In this document: positions 43,625 to 52,950 of the stretch, one piece after another | Layout: the number at the start of each line of letters is the position of its first letter | How positions within the stretch are numbered: the first letter of the stretch is position 1 | NCBI RefSeq assembly: GCF_937891315.1 | Contig: NZ_CALAGI010000105.1 | Coordinates: 1 to 64,000, forward strand | Direction of reading: 5' to 3' | Source of the DNA: an uncultured Amaricoccus sp. | GTDB lineage: Bacteria; Pseudomonadota; Alphaproteobacteria; Rhodobacterales; Rhodobacteraceae | Length of the DNA stretch: 64,000 bases | Position numbers and translations under genes: made by a program | Notes under the pieces: model-generated | Databases searched by the model: none | The model's input: the letters and a program-made list of their open reading frames with translations, nothing else | Told to the model about the DNA's origin: nothing

Positions 43625-44959
43625 CTACCTGTTGACCGAATAGCAATCGACTTGCGGCTCGCTTGGCAGCGCGCCGGAGACGCCGATCACGAAGCCCGGC
43701 GCATTGAGGAGAGACGCCCAGTGTTCGCTGCGCTGGTCGAGCTCGAGGCAGAGGCGGTCGCCGTCGTAAGGTATCTCGCGCGGCTGGGAATGCAGGGGCT
43801 TCAGCGGTATCCCCGGCAGCCGGGATTTCCACAGGGCGTCGAATTCGTCGGCGGAGCCCACGGTCACCTGATTGACGAAGACCCGGCGCAGCGCCTCGTC
43901 CGACAGTTCCGAGCCGACACGGACCACGATGCGGCCCCCGGTCAGGATCTCGGGAGAATCGATGCGCACCTTCCAGACATTGGTCGCGTGCTTCATCACC
44001 GGCAGGGCGCGCGACTTCGGCTCGACATAACGCAGGCTGAGGATCAGCGAGCGGAGCGTGTCGGCGAGCGCCGCGTAGGCGGGACCGGGCGCCATATGGT
44101 CGTAGGCCGGCAGCTCGGTCAGCCGCCGCGAGCCGGAGCCATAGGTCGCCATCCGCCCCGCGAGGCCGGCGAGTTCGAGATAGAGTTCGGCCGGGTGAAA
44201 GAGATCCTGCGCCAGCATATGCGCGAGCCGGGGCCGCGAGGTATTGGCGAGGTCGAGCACCAGCAGGTTCTCGACGCCGCGGCCGGGCCCGCCGAGCACC
44301 ATCCGGCCGTGCGCGTCGGCGATCCGGTCGAGGCCGGTGACCAGTTCCCGCAGCAGGTCGGCGTAGGCGGGCACGGCCTGGGTGACGAGCGCGGGCGGCA
44401 GGAAGCCCTCGGCGAGGGCGACGCCGCCGTCGGCGCGCAGGCCGAGACACTCGGCGACCGGCAGCGTGGTATAGCCGCCTGCGGGCACTCCGGGTGGCAG
44501 CAGCAGGGCGCGCGGCCGGGCGATCTCGATCTCCTCGGGATCGGCGCCGCCATGCACCGCGTCGCGCACCGTCTCGATCCGCCCGTGATAGCGCGCGCCG
44601 GTCGGCTCGGCATGCGCCGAATCGAAGCTGGCGCCGCCCGGCGTCTCGACCGGCAGCGCGAGGATGACCGGGCCGGCGGCGATGTCGCGGGCGATGGCGA
44701 GCGGCGGCGGCGCATCCATGGTTTCGGGTATCGCGAAGGGCGTGCCATCGGGGAACAGCCCGCGGGCGGAGCGGATCGCGAGGCGCCCGGCCTCGAGCAG
44801 CGCGGTGTCGAGGCAGAGTTCGGCGAAGCCGAAGGTCTGCAGCCTTCCCGCGCGCAACGCGCCGCGCATCAGCCCCTCGGCGAAACGGTCCTGCTGCTGG
44901 AAATGCTGCGAGCGCAGGAACAGGCCCTCGCTCCACAGTACCTTGTTCGCGTCGCTCAT
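43625..44959 (-). CDS. tssK: T6SS baseplate protein TssK
   Basis: A 444-residue TssK with the canonical start NKVLWSEGLFLRSQHFQQQDRF. It continues with LCLDTALLEAGRLAIRSARGLFPDGTPF and ends with SEPQVDCYSVNR. It connects the baseplate to the membrane complex and shares its shell fold with phage receptor-binding proteins. It follows tssJ by 16 bases. Confidence 0.96.
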   Translation of the reverse strand: MSDANKVLWSEGLFLRSQHFQQQDRFAEGLMRGALRAGRLQTFGFAELCLDTALLEAGRLAIRSARGLFPDGTPFAIPETMDAPPPLAIARDIAAGPVILALPVETPGGASFDSAHAEPTGARYHGRIETVRDAVHGGADPEEIEIARPRALLLPPGVPAGGYTTLPVAECLGLRADGGVALAEGFLPPALVTQAVPAYADLLRELVTGLDRIADAHGRMVLGGPGRGVENLLVLDLANTSRPRLAHMLAQDLFHPAELYLELAGLAGRMATYGSGSRRLTELPAYDHMAPGPAYAALADTLRSLILSLRYVEPKSRALPVMKHATNVWKVRIDSPEILTGGRIVVRVGSELSDEALRRVFVNQVTVGSADEFDALWKSRLPGIPLKPLHSQPREIPYDGDRLCLELDQRSEHWASLLNAPGFVIGVSGALPSEPQVDCYSVNR

Positions 44960-44975
44960 GCCCCCACCGATCCGG

Positions 44976-45437
44976 TCAGGCGAGGCTGAGCGCGAGCCCG
45001 CCCGGCCCGAGCGTGACGGAGCCGGTCGGCGTGGTGCCGGGGGCGATCGGCGCGCTGACCCGCCAGACCTTGCCGCCGGGGTCGCGGAAGAGGCCGGCGA
45101 GGCCGAGGAAGGCGGCCTCCGGCTCCATGGTAACGGCGAGGTTCGCGGCGCCGCCGGGCGGGACCGCGACCTGCGCGAGGCCGACGAGCGACCCGCCGAG
45201 CGCCGCCGCGGGGTCGGCCTGCAGTGCGAGAAAATCCGCCGCCTCGAAGGCGCCGGGATCGCGCAGGCGGAAGACCGAGATGGTCAGCGGCCGGTCGGTG
45301 CCGTCGGGCCCTGGGTTCATGCCCGGCCCGCCGGTGAAGGCGAGCGTCACGATCGCCGGCCCTGGCGGCTCACCGCCGCAGCCGGCGAGGAGCGTGGCGG
45401 CCCCGGTCCCGATCAGGAAGGCGCGTCGGGTCGGCAT
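44976..45437 (-). CDS. tssJ: T6SS outer-membrane lipoprotein TssJ
   Basis: About 153 residues from the ATG at 45437, which has a GGGAG about 7-8 bases upstream; the ATG at 45443 overlaps the tagH stop but its ribosome site would touch the start. The leader MPTRRAFLIGTGAATLLAGC has a lipobox (LLAGC) and also a twin-arginine pattern (TRRAFLIG), unusual for TssJ. The mature part has the TssJ beta-sandwich pattern (VTLAFTGGPGMNPGPDGTDRPLTISVFRL, shown in two conserved blocks). It links TssM to the outer membrane. Confidence 0.88.
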   Translation of the reverse strand: MPTRRAFLIGTGAATLLAGCGGEPPGPAIVTLAFTGGPGMNPGPDGTDRPLTISVFRLRDPGAFEAADFLALQADPAAALGGSLVGLAQVAVPPGGAANLAVTMEPEAAFLGLAGLFRDPGGKVWRVSAPIAPGTTPTGSVTLGPGGLALSLA

Positions 45438-45439
45438 GG

Positions 45440-46744
45440 TCATTCTCCCTTGCTGCTCTCGTAGGCGTCGCGGAAATCGGCGCCGACCTCGCCGAGGAAG
45501 CGCTGCTCGGCGCTTCGGGCGATCTCGCGGTAGCGGTCCTCGTAGAGTTCCCAGAGCTTGGCCCGACGCCCGCCGGCGAGCAAGGTCGTCAGCGTGGACT
45601 GGGCTTTCAGCTCGTCTTCCAGCGCCGCCGGATCGAAACGGTCGATCATCGCGGCGAGTGCCGACTGCACGCCGCGCCAGGCATCGACGTGATGCTGCGC
45701 GAGGTCCCGGACGGCGCCGGTGATCGCCGCCTCCGGCCCGAGAAAGCCCGGGCTCGGCTCGCCGACCATGCTGGCGAGGGCGGCGTCGGCGGTCGGCATG
45801 AATTTCAGCGGATTGACGTCCGCCGCGCCGACGATCGTCCGCGAGACGCGGGCATTGTCCTTTTCCTGCGCCCGCTTGCGCAGGAGATGCATGAGACCCT
45901 CCAGCATCAGCCGGTAGGCGCGGCCGAATTCCTCCATCTCCGCCACCGGATTTCGCGCCGGAAAGGCGGCCGGTTCGAGCCCGAGCCCGCGCAGGAAGGC
46001 GTCGCGCGCGCCGGGATCGGGCCGCGTCGGTTCGGGATGGGTCATTTCGGGGCGGATCGGTTCCGGGCGCGCGGGTTCGGGCCGCGCCGGCTCCGCGGCG
46101 GGCGCGGCGAAGGGAGCGGGCCAGTCGAAGGCGGTGGTGGGGGCCACCGGCGGGGGCGGCGCCGAGGGCAGGGGGTCGAGGGTGAAGGGGTCGTCGAAGA
46201 AGGGCTGGCTCGGCCGGGCCGGCGTGGCGGGTTCGGGCGCGAAATAGCGCGGCGCCACCGGTTTCTCGAAAGCGTCGGGCAGGTCGGCGGGACGCGGCGG
46301 CGCCGGTTCGGGCCGGGGCGAGGCGAAGAAATCGTCACCGTCGAAGGGCGACCGCGCCGTCGTGGCGGCGGGCGGCGGCGCGGATGCCTGCCAGGGTTCG
46401 GGTGCGACGTGGGGTGCGACGGCGGGCGCCGCGGCAATCCGCACGCGAAGCAGGAAGTCACCGATCCTGAGCCGGGTGCCGTCGCGGAGCGCGGCGCTGT
46501 TGCCGGTGCCGAGCGGGGTGCGCGCGTCATCGACGAAGAGACCGCCGGTCGAGGTGTCGGTGACGGTGAAGCCGGTCGGCCCGGCCTCGATGGTGCAATG
46601 GGCGCGCGACACGAACATGTCGGGATCGTCGATCCGCAGATCGGCGTCCGCGCCCCGGCCGATGACGAGCGCGCCGCTCCTGAGGCTTGCCTGTCGCACC
46701 GCCTGGGGCGTCGGACCCTGCTCGATGCTGACGACGAGGCTCAT
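45440..46744 (-). CDS. tagH: T6SS FHA-domain protein TagH (Fha-type)
   Basis: A 434-residue protein. The N-terminal FHA domain (about 20-100) has the phosphothreonine-binding residues in LVIGRGADADLRI, FVSRAHCTI and TSTGGLFVDD. A long Pro/Ala/Glu linker (about 110-260) leads to a helical C-terminal domain (VAEMEEFGRAYRLMLEGLMHLLRKR, in two parts) as in TagH/ImpI. It is the expected phospho-target reader of the PpkA/PppA pathway, both of which are encoded upstream. The start overlaps the tssG stop as ATGA. Confidence 0.92.
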   Translation of the reverse strand: MSLVVSIEQGPTPQAVRQASLRSGALVIGRGADADLRIDDPDMFVSRAHCTIEAGPTGFTVTDTSTGGLFVDDARTPLGTGNSAALRDGTRLRIGDFLLRVRIAAAPAVAPHVAPEPWQASAPPPAATTARSPFDGDDFFASPRPEPAPPRPADLPDAFEKPVAPRYFAPEPATPARPSQPFFDDPFTLDPLPSAPPPPVAPTTAFDWPAPFAAPAAEPARPEPARPEPIRPEMTHPEPTRPDPGARDAFLRGLGLEPAAFPARNPVAEMEEFGRAYRLMLEGLMHLLRKRAQEKDNARVSRTIVGAADVNPLKFMPTADAALASMVGEPSPGFLGPEAAITGAVRDLAQHHVDAWRGVQSALAAMIDRFDPAALEDELKAQSTLTTLLAGGRRAKLWELYEDRYREIARSAEQRFLGEVGADFRDAYESSKGE

Positions 46745-47811
46745 GCCGCGGTCTCCAGCCCGAAGCCGACGAAACCGCGAAAGCGCAGGTCGCCCCGATC
46801 GCCCGCGCGCCGGGGCGCGAGCCAGGCGACGCGGCCGAGGCGCGCGGTGCCGAGGCGGGCGGCCGGAACCTCGCCGGCGGCGAGCACCAGCCGCAGATCG
46901 ACATCGAGCGTCTCGCCGACCGTGTGCCGGATGATCTCGCGCACGCCGTCGAGCGCGGGGGCGCCGGGCAGGAAGGCGTTGAACTGGTCGAGGGTCAGCG
47001 GTCCGAGGGCGATCTCGATCCGGCTTTGGCGCTGGAAGGCGCGCGCGCCGACCGTGGCCCCGGCGCCGAGCCGCGCCAGCGGCCCGCCGAGCCGCGACCG
47101 CAGCCGCGCGGGGATGGGCATCCAGACGCCCACGAACTCCTCGAGCCTGACCCCGACATCCAGCGCGTCGGCCAGCGGGCGGGTCAGCCGCTCCGGCCCC
47201 TCGACCTGATGGCCGAGCGCGGTCGCGTGACGCCGCGCCAGCGCGCCGAAACCCTCGCTCGGCGCGGCGTCCGGCAGGCCGACGCCCGCCAGCGCGCCGA
47301 GCAGGGCCGATACGCGGCCGCCGCCCGGCCGCTCCACCTGTACCGCCGGGCGCGAATCGGCCCAGGCGCGATAGAAGAGCCCGATCATCCGATGCTGCAG
47401 CAGGTTGGCGAAATCGACGAAGGTCGTGTCATGCGTCGCCCCCGCCTCGTGGTCGGAGAACCAGCGCTGCGACAGCCGGTCGAAGACCCAGCGGGTGAGA
47501 TGCAGCGGCATCGGCCCCTCTGGCCCGAGCAGCCCGAAATTCACCACCCGCACCTCGGCCGGCGCGGCGTCGCTGGCCGGTCGCCAATGCGCGATGTCCT
47601 GGGTGGCGAAGGCGAGCCGCACGGTCTGGCCGAGGCGCGCGGGCTCGGCGTCCGGCCGGCCACCGGCGGCGAAGCGCCCGCCGGCCCGCTCCAGCCGCCG
47701 CATCAGCTCGAAGAAATCCATCGCCTCGGCGGGCAATGACAAGGCCGGTGGCGCGGGCGCGGGGGGCGTCGCGTCTAGATCAGGCCGCGGCGGCCGGGCG
47801 TCATCGGCCAT
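46741..47811 (-). CDS. tssG: T6SS baseplate protein TssG
   Basis: A 356-residue TssG. The family opening AMDFFELMRRLERAGGRF lies at about residue 30, followed by VRLAFATQDIAHWRPA, VVNFGLLGPEGPMPLHLTRWV, and FYRAWADSRPAVQVERPG. The first 30 residues are Pro-rich and overlap the end of tssF by 37 bases, so a later start is possible. It forms the baseplate wedge with TssE, TssF and TssK. Confidence 0.94.
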   Translation of the reverse strand: MADDARPPRPDLDATPPAPAPPALSLPAEAMDFFELMRRLERAGGRFAAGGRPDAEPARLGQTVRLAFATQDIAHWRPASDAAPAEVRVVNFGLLGPEGPMPLHLTRWVFDRLSQRWFSDHEAGATHDTTFVDFANLLQHRMIGLFYRAWADSRPAVQVERPGGGRVSALLGALAGVGLPDAAPSEGFGALARRHATALGHQVEGPERLTRPLADALDVGVRLEEFVGVWMPIPARLRSRLGGPLARLGAGATVGARAFQRQSRIEIALGPLTLDQFNAFLPGAPALDGVREIIRHTVGETLDVDLRLVLAAGEVPAARLGTARLGRVAWLAPRRAGDRGDLRFRGFVGFGLETAA

Positions 47812-49649
47812 GGCACCTCCTCCTGGCTCTGGATCAGCCGCGCGCGGGTGCGGACGAAGGCGTTGATCGCGGCGTAGCGGGCGAAGAGCCGCGCGAGCAG
47901 GCCCGAAAGGAGAAGCCCGCTATGTCCACTCAGCAGCGACTGGTCGATATCGAGCGTGACCTCCACCCCGCGGCCGAAGCACATCGGGCCGGAAAACGGC
48001 AACCGCTCGATCACGGGGCGCGCGCCGACCCGGGTGATGGAGCGGGCATGGCGGGCAAGGCCCGGGTCGCCCCGGTCGGCATAGAGTTCGAGCAAGGCGC
48101 GCAGCGGCGTCGCGGCCTCGCCGGCTTCCGCGAGGCTGAGAAAGTTCAGCGACAGTTGCGCGACCAGCCGCCAGGCCAGGTCGTCGGCGCGCGACTCGCC
48201 GGCCGGCCCGCTCGGCAGCGTGGCGGCGATCGCGCGCCGGGGCGGACGCAAGGCGCCAAGCAGGCGCACCTGCTCGACCGGATCACCGCTCTCGGGCGTC
48301 AGGCTGGGCGAATCGTCGAGGATCGGCAGGTCGCGGTTGGTGCAGAGCGCGCGGATGTCGAGCCGCTTGATCGGCCGGGCGCGACCGTCGCCCGCGGGAC
48401 GCGAGATCGCGAGGAACACATCGTCCCCGGCGTAGGATGTCCGGGTCTGGCCCTGCCGCCGCTCATCCTCCGCCGGGCGGCGCGGCCTGCGCTCGGTCGA
48501 GAAGACCCAGCCACCGCCCCTTGTCTGGCCGAGGCTGAACAGCTCCGGTACCAGGGCCTCGGGGCCTTCGGCGTCGCTGTCCTCCGCATGAGTGACGCGC
48601 AGGATCTCGAAGTCGCGCGGTCGGGCGCGGTCGGCATGCACCACCTGCCGCGCGCGGCGGCCGTCGAGCTCCAGCGTGCCGCATTCCCGCTCGAAGAGAT
48701 TCACGATCGGCGTCGCATGGAGCAGCAGGTCGGCGGGACGCAGGCCGGCGAGTTCGGGCGTGGCGCGGCGGAACAGGATCAGGATCTCCAGCCGCCCGGC
48801 CGAGGCGCGGACGATGGGCGCGAGGCCGTCCAGCCGGGCGAAATGGAACCGCTCGGGAGCGACGAAATATTCGCGCAGGAGCCGATATCCCTCGAAGCTC
48901 GGGCGGGAGCGTGGCAGCAGCGCCTCGTCGTCGCGGATGCCGATCATCTCCGGCCGGGGCAGGGCGGAGACAGGGTTCGCGCGGCCCTCCGCCCGGGCGC
49001 CGACGGCGGCGCAGGCGCCGAAGAGCGCATCGAACAGCGCCGGCGCGCGGGCGCGGTCGGCGAAATGCAGATCGAGCCGGTCGAGCGACAGCTCGGCCAG
49101 CGTGCCCTTGCCGAGCCGCCCGAGCGTGAGGCGCAGACCCGAGACACCACCCGCGCCGCCGATCGCCCCGATCCCGGCGGCGGCGAGCGCGCCCCGGTCC
49201 TGCAGGTAGTCGACGCCGGTGATCTCGATCGGCCACAGCGTGACATCCTGCGCCGTCGTGTAGGTGCAGCGGGTGGAAAGCCCGGGCCGCAGGCTCGAGA
49301 CGAGTCGCGTGCCGCGGCGGACCACGTGCCCGCCGAGCATGGTCAGCACCTGCTGTCCCGGCTTCAGCGCGACGATGCCGGTCGCGGGCGCCGGTGCGAT
49401 CAGGTCGGGATAGAGCGCCTCGATCACGTCGCGGGCGAACCGCGCCCCCTCGGCATCGACCTTCAGCCGGGTGCGCGCCGCGAGGAAGGCGACGCCTTCC
49501 AGCAGCCGCTCGACGTAAGGATCGGGGCAGGGAACCGTGTCGAGCGACAGGTTGCGGGCGACGGCGGGATGCATGTCGGCGAATTCGGCCGCCAGTGCCC
49601 GGATATGGCCAAGCTCGTCTTCGTAATAGTCGAGAAAGACCCGGTCCAA
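47775..49649 (-). CDS. tssF: T6SS baseplate protein TssF
   Basis: A 624-residue TssF. It opens VFLDYYEDELGHIRALAAEFADMHP, a hallmark, and has PYVERLLEGVAFLAARTRLKVD shortly after. HATPIVNLFERECGTLEL and the C-terminal VTLDIDQSLLSGHSGLLLSGLLARLF also match. It partners TssG in the baseplate. It begins 2 bases after the tssE stop. Confidence 0.96.
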   Translation of the reverse strand: MDRVFLDYYEDELGHIRALAAEFADMHPAVARNLSLDTVPCPDPYVERLLEGVAFLAARTRLKVDAEGARFARDVIEALYPDLIAPAPATGIVALKPGQQVLTMLGGHVVRRGTRLVSSLRPGLSTRCTYTTAQDVTLWPIEITGVDYLQDRGALAAAGIGAIGGAGGVSGLRLTLGRLGKGTLAELSLDRLDLHFADRARAPALFDALFGACAAVGARAEGRANPVSALPRPEMIGIRDDEALLPRSRPSFEGYRLLREYFVAPERFHFARLDGLAPIVRASAGRLEILILFRRATPELAGLRPADLLLHATPIVNLFERECGTLELDGRRARQVVHADRARPRDFEILRVTHAEDSDAEGPEALVPELFSLGQTRGGGWVFSTERRPRRPAEDERRQGQTRTSYAGDDVFLAISRPAGDGRARPIKRLDIRALCTNRDLPILDDSPSLTPESGDPVEQVRLLGALRPPRRAIAATLPSGPAGESRADDLAWRLVAQLSLNFLSLAEAGEAATPLRALLELYADRGDPGLARHARSITRVGARPVIERLPFSGPMCFGRGVEVTLDIDQSLLSGHSGLLLSGLLARLFARYAAINAFVRTRARLIQSQEEVPWPMTPGRRGLI

Positions 49650-49651
49650 GC

Positions 49652-50371
49652 TCAGGCCCCCCGCGTTTCGGTCCGCGCCCGTCCGTTGTCGAGGTCGATC
49701 ATGGTGCGCAGCCGCAACCGCTCCGGCGCGGGCGCCATGATCAGGAGCGCGTCGATCTCGATGCGGAGCCCGGCCGCCTTGTCCGCCGTGGTGACGGTGA
49801 CCTTTGTCGCCCCGGGCTTCAGCCGCGGCTCGAAGGTGGCGAGGATGCCGAGAATCTCGCGCGCCAGCGCCTCGCGGTCGAAGTCGCGGCTGGAGCGGCC
49901 GGCGAAGGCCGGGACGCCGTAGTTCACCACGCTGCGCCGCGCCTCCGGGAAGTCGGCGAGCGAAGGCGGATCGTCGGGCAGGGCGGCGGCCTCGGCGTCG
50001 GTAAGGAGCGGCGTCGCCTCGAAGCGTTCGGTATTGAACAGCGCCTCGATGTCGCGGCGCACCGCCTCGCGCAGCACGTCGGGCGAGACAACGATGCCAC
50101 GCTCCTCCAGTTCGGCCCGGCGCCGCTCCTGATGGAGGACACGGCGCAGGCTCTTGCGCTGCTCCGCCGTCAGGGTCGCGTCGGCGTCGATGGCGCGGGC
50201 GCCGGCGTCGAGCAGCGCGGTCAGCCGCTCGGCGCCGATCTCGGCTTCCAGCAGGCGGCGGAGCCAGCCGATTTCGGAGCCGAGCCCGGGCAGATCGTTG
50301 ACGAGCCGGTCCCAGAGCGAGGGCTGGACCGACTCGCGCGTCGCCCGCGCTGGCGCCTCCGGCTGTTTCAC
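49652..50371 (-). CDS. tssE: T6SS baseplate protein TssE (gp25-like), extended
   Basis: A 239-residue product from GTG 50371. The start PSLWDRLVNDLPG and the lysozyme-like gp25 core (LREAVRRDIEALFNTERF, RRSVVNYGVPAFAGRS, IATFEPRLKPG-type ending) identify TssE. Most TssE proteins are about 130-180 residues; the extra stretch here is a helical, Glu/Arg-rich insert at about residues 25-95, between the opening motif and the core. It seeds sheath assembly on the baseplate. Confidence 0.9.
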   Translation of the reverse strand: MKQPEAPARATRESVQPSLWDRLVNDLPGLGSEIGWLRRLLEAEIGAERLTALLDAGARAIDADATLTAEQRKSLRRVLHQERRRAELEERGIVVSPDVLREAVRRDIEALFNTERFEATPLLTDAEAAALPDDPPSLADFPEARRSVVNYGVPAFAGRSSRDFDREALAREILGILATFEPRLKPGATKVTVTTADKAAGLRIEIDALLIMAPAPERLRLRTMIDLDNGRARTETRGA

Positions 50372-50384
50372 GCGCCCGCCTCTC

Positions 50385-50861
50385 TCACTTGGCCACGCGG
50401 ACGTTCATCTCGACCTCGTGGTCCGTGTCGTAGGCGAACTTGATGGCGTGATAGGCAAATCCCACCCGTTCCTCCAGAAGATCGGGTTCCTCCTCGGCCT
50501 GGGTCACTTCGTATTTCATCACCGAGGCATCGGTCAGGGTGACGACGAGATAGTCCGAAGTTTCGCCGTCGATGGTGCGGCGAGCGGAAAAGACCACCTC
50601 GTCGAGCGGGGTATTGTCGAACAGCGCCTTCTTCAGATAGGGCGACGACATGTCATAGTACTTTGTAAAGATTATCATATCCAGATTGACCCTGCCGCGC
50701 CGCGACAGGCTGTTCGGGTCATAGGGCGCGTCCATGGCGAATCTGAAACCATGGACCTCGATCTCCTCCTCATGCCCGTCCCGTTCGCTCGGTCCCGGTA
50801 TGTCGGGGACCTTCAGGAATCCGTCGATCTTGGTGATTGTCGTTCCGTCGGCTCTCGGCAT
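50385..50861 (-). CDS. hcp: T6SS tube protein Hcp (TssD)
   Basis: A 158-residue Hcp with features of the family: ITKIDGFLKVPDIPGPS, EEEIEVHGFRFAMD, GRVNLDMIIFTKYYDMSSPYL (two conserved segments), and VGFAYHAIKFAY. Hcp rings stack into the tube that is expelled. Placed between tssC and tssE with 44-base and 13-base gaps, it is part of the main operon. It has no fused effector domain. Confidence 0.96.
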   Translation of the reverse strand: MPRADGTTITKIDGFLKVPDIPGPSERDGHEEEIEVHGFRFAMDAPYDPNSLSRRGRVNLDMIIFTKYYDMSSPYLKKALFDNTPLDEVVFSARRTIDGETSDYLVVTLTDASVMKYEVTQAEEEPDLLEERVGFAYHAIKFAYDTDHEVEMNVRVAK

Positions 50862-50905
50862 GCGTGTCTCCCCCTTGGATCTGGGTCAGGATCGGGACTT
50901 CATGA

Positions 50906-52414
50906 TCAGGATTTCACGGACGGCAGCTCGGAGACCAGCCGCAGCGAGGCGTTGATCCCTTCGAGCTGATAGTGCGGTCGCAGGTAGAAGCGGGCGGCGT
51001 AGTAACCCGGCCGTCCCTCGACGCTGTCGACCTGGACCTCGGCGGCGGCGAGCGGACGCCGGGCGCGGGCCTTGTCGTCGGCGAAGGCCGGATTGGCCAG
51101 CACGTAGCGGTTGATCCATTCGGTCAGCCAGGTCTGCATGTCGGCGCGCTCCTTGAAGGTGCCGACCTTGTCGCGGGCGATCGCCTTGAGATAATGGGCG
51201 AAGCGCGACACCGGGAACAGATAGGGCAGGTTGGCGCTCAGCCGCTCGTTGGCCTGCGCGTCGGGATCGACCAGCCGTCCAGCCCGCGCCTCGTCGTCCT
51301 GCAGCGAATGCGCGCCGATGAAGGCGGCGAGGTCGGTGTTCTTGCGGTGCAGGATCGGCATCAGCCCGAGCTTGGCCAGTTCCGCCTCGCGCCGGTCGTC
51401 GATCGCCACCTCGGTGGGGCATTTCATCGCCACCGAGCCGTCGTCGGTCGGGAAGGTATGCACCGGCAGGTTGATCACCGTGCCGCCCGATTCCACGCCC
51501 CGGATCTGCGTGCCCCAGCCATAGAGCTTGTGGCTGCGGTTGATGTTCACCCCCATCGGAAAGGCGGCGTTCATCCAGACGTATTTGTCGTGATCCTGGT
51601 TCACCTCCTCCTCGAAGGCGAAGCCCTTCACCGGCACCGTCTCCGCGCCATAGGGCAGGCGCGCCAGAACCCGCGGCATGGTGAGGCCGATATAGCGCGC
51701 ATCCTCGCTCTCGCGCAGCGATTGCCAGGAGGCATAGGCGGGCGAGGAGACGATCTGCTGCAGATCCTGCGGGTTCGGCAGTTCCTGCCAGCTGTCCATG
51801 CGGAACAGGTTGGGCGAGGCGGCCGCGACGAACGGGGTGTGCGCCGAGGCGCAGATGCCCGACAGATTGCGCAGCAGGCCGACGTCCTTCGGATGGTTGG
51901 AGAACTCGTAGCCGCCCACCAGACAACCGAAGGGTTCGCCGCCGAACATCGAATATTCGTCGGTATAGACCTTGCGGAACACCGGGCTCTGGTCCCACAT
52001 CTGGCCCTCGTAATCCTCGAGGGTATCGGCCAGCTGCTCCTTGGAGATATTGAGCACGCGGATCTTCAGCTTCTGATCGGTCTCGGTATTGTTGATGAGA
52101 TAGTATAGGCCCCGCCAGGTGCCCTCCATCTCCCGCAGCTCGGGGGCGTGCAGGATCTCGTTCACCTGCTCGGACAGCATGCCGTCGATGCCGGCGATCA
52201 GGGATTTGATCGACTTGATGGCATTCGAGGAGATGGTCGTCGTCTCGGACCTCGCCCGCGCGGCGAGGGCGAGGTTGCGCACGAGGCCGCGCAGCTTGTC
52301 GCTGTCGTCCTTCTTGACGCGAAAATCCTTTTCCAGAAGTTCGCTGAACTCGCCGAGATCGACGGCCTCCGCTTCCGCGACGCCGGCGGCGACGGCCTTT
52401 TCCTGTTCGGCCAT
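50906..52414 (-). CDS. tssC: T6SS sheath large subunit TssC (VipB)
   Basis: A 502-residue sheath protein. Hallmarks are ELREMEGTWRGLYYLINNTE, DEYSMFGGEPFGCLVGGYEF, LPYGAETVPVKGFAFEEEV, FAHYLKAIARDKVG, and a C-terminal AARFYLRPHYQLEGINASLRLVSELP (seen in two blocks). It polymerises with TssB into the contractile sheath. It starts 3 bases after the tssB stop. Confidence 0.98.
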   Translation of the reverse strand: MAEQEKAVAAGVAEAEAVDLGEFSELLEKDFRVKKDDSDKLRGLVRNLALAARARSETTTISSNAIKSIKSLIAGIDGMLSEQVNEILHAPELREMEGTWRGLYYLINNTETDQKLKIRVLNISKEQLADTLEDYEGQMWDQSPVFRKVYTDEYSMFGGEPFGCLVGGYEFSNHPKDVGLLRNLSGICASAHTPFVAAASPNLFRMDSWQELPNPQDLQQIVSSPAYASWQSLRESEDARYIGLTMPRVLARLPYGAETVPVKGFAFEEEVNQDHDKYVWMNAAFPMGVNINRSHKLYGWGTQIRGVESGGTVINLPVHTFPTDDGSVAMKCPTEVAIDDRREAELAKLGLMPILHRKNTDLAAFIGAHSLQDDEARAGRLVDPDAQANERLSANLPYLFPVSRFAHYLKAIARDKVGTFKERADMQTWLTEWINRYVLANPAFADDKARARRPLAAAEVQVDSVEGRPGYYAARFYLRPHYQLEGINASLRLVSELPSVKS

Positions 52415-52417
52415 GGC

Positions 52418-52948
52418 TCAGCCCTCCGTCTTGTCGCCGAGCGACTGGTCCGCCAACTGCCGCAGCAGCGGCTCGTTGTTCAGGAGCTGGGCGATGCGCT
52501 TCTCCGCGTCGATCCGCCCGTCCATATAGCCGAGCAATTCCTCGAGTTGGCGGCGCATCCGCAGGATCTCGGCCAGTTGAGGGACTTGCATCGCGATCTT
52601 GTCGGGCGCGAAATCGCCCATCGAGTTGAAGGTGAGGTCGATGGCCATCTCCTCGTCCTTCTCCTCGCCCTCGGGTTGCGGCAGGGTGTTCTTCACCCGC
52701 GCCTTCACCCGTGGCCCCAGCGCCTCCATGAACTTGTTGAAGCGTCCGGCGTCGGTCTCGACGAAGGCGCGGTCCGGCACCGGCTTCATCGCCTCCGGCG
52801 TCTGCGATGCGCCGGAGAGATCGGCCATCACGCCCATGACAAAGGGCAGCTCGATGGTGGTCGGACTGCCGTAGTGCTCGACGTCATAGGCGATCTGCAC
52901 GCGGGGCGCGCGGTTGCGTTCAATGACCTTGGCCTTGCTCTCACTCAT
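52418..52948 (-). CDS. tssB: T6SS sheath small subunit TssB (VipA)
   Basis: A 176-residue protein with the TssB pattern: RAPRVQIAYDVEHYGSPTTIELPF (two blocks), GVMADLSG, FNKFMEALGPRVKARVKNTL, and IDLTFNSMGDFAPD. It pairs with TssC in the sheath and offers the ClpV binding helix. It starts 2 bases after the tssA stop. Confidence 0.97.
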   Translation of the reverse strand: MSESKAKVIERNRAPRVQIAYDVEHYGSPTTIELPFVMGVMADLSGASQTPEAMKPVPDRAFVETDAGRFNKFMEALGPRVKARVKNTLPQPEGEEKDEEMAIDLTFNSMGDFAPDKIAMQVPQLAEILRMRRQLEELLGYMDGRIDAEKRIAQLLNNEPLLRQLADQSLGDKTEG

Positions 52949-52950
52949 GC

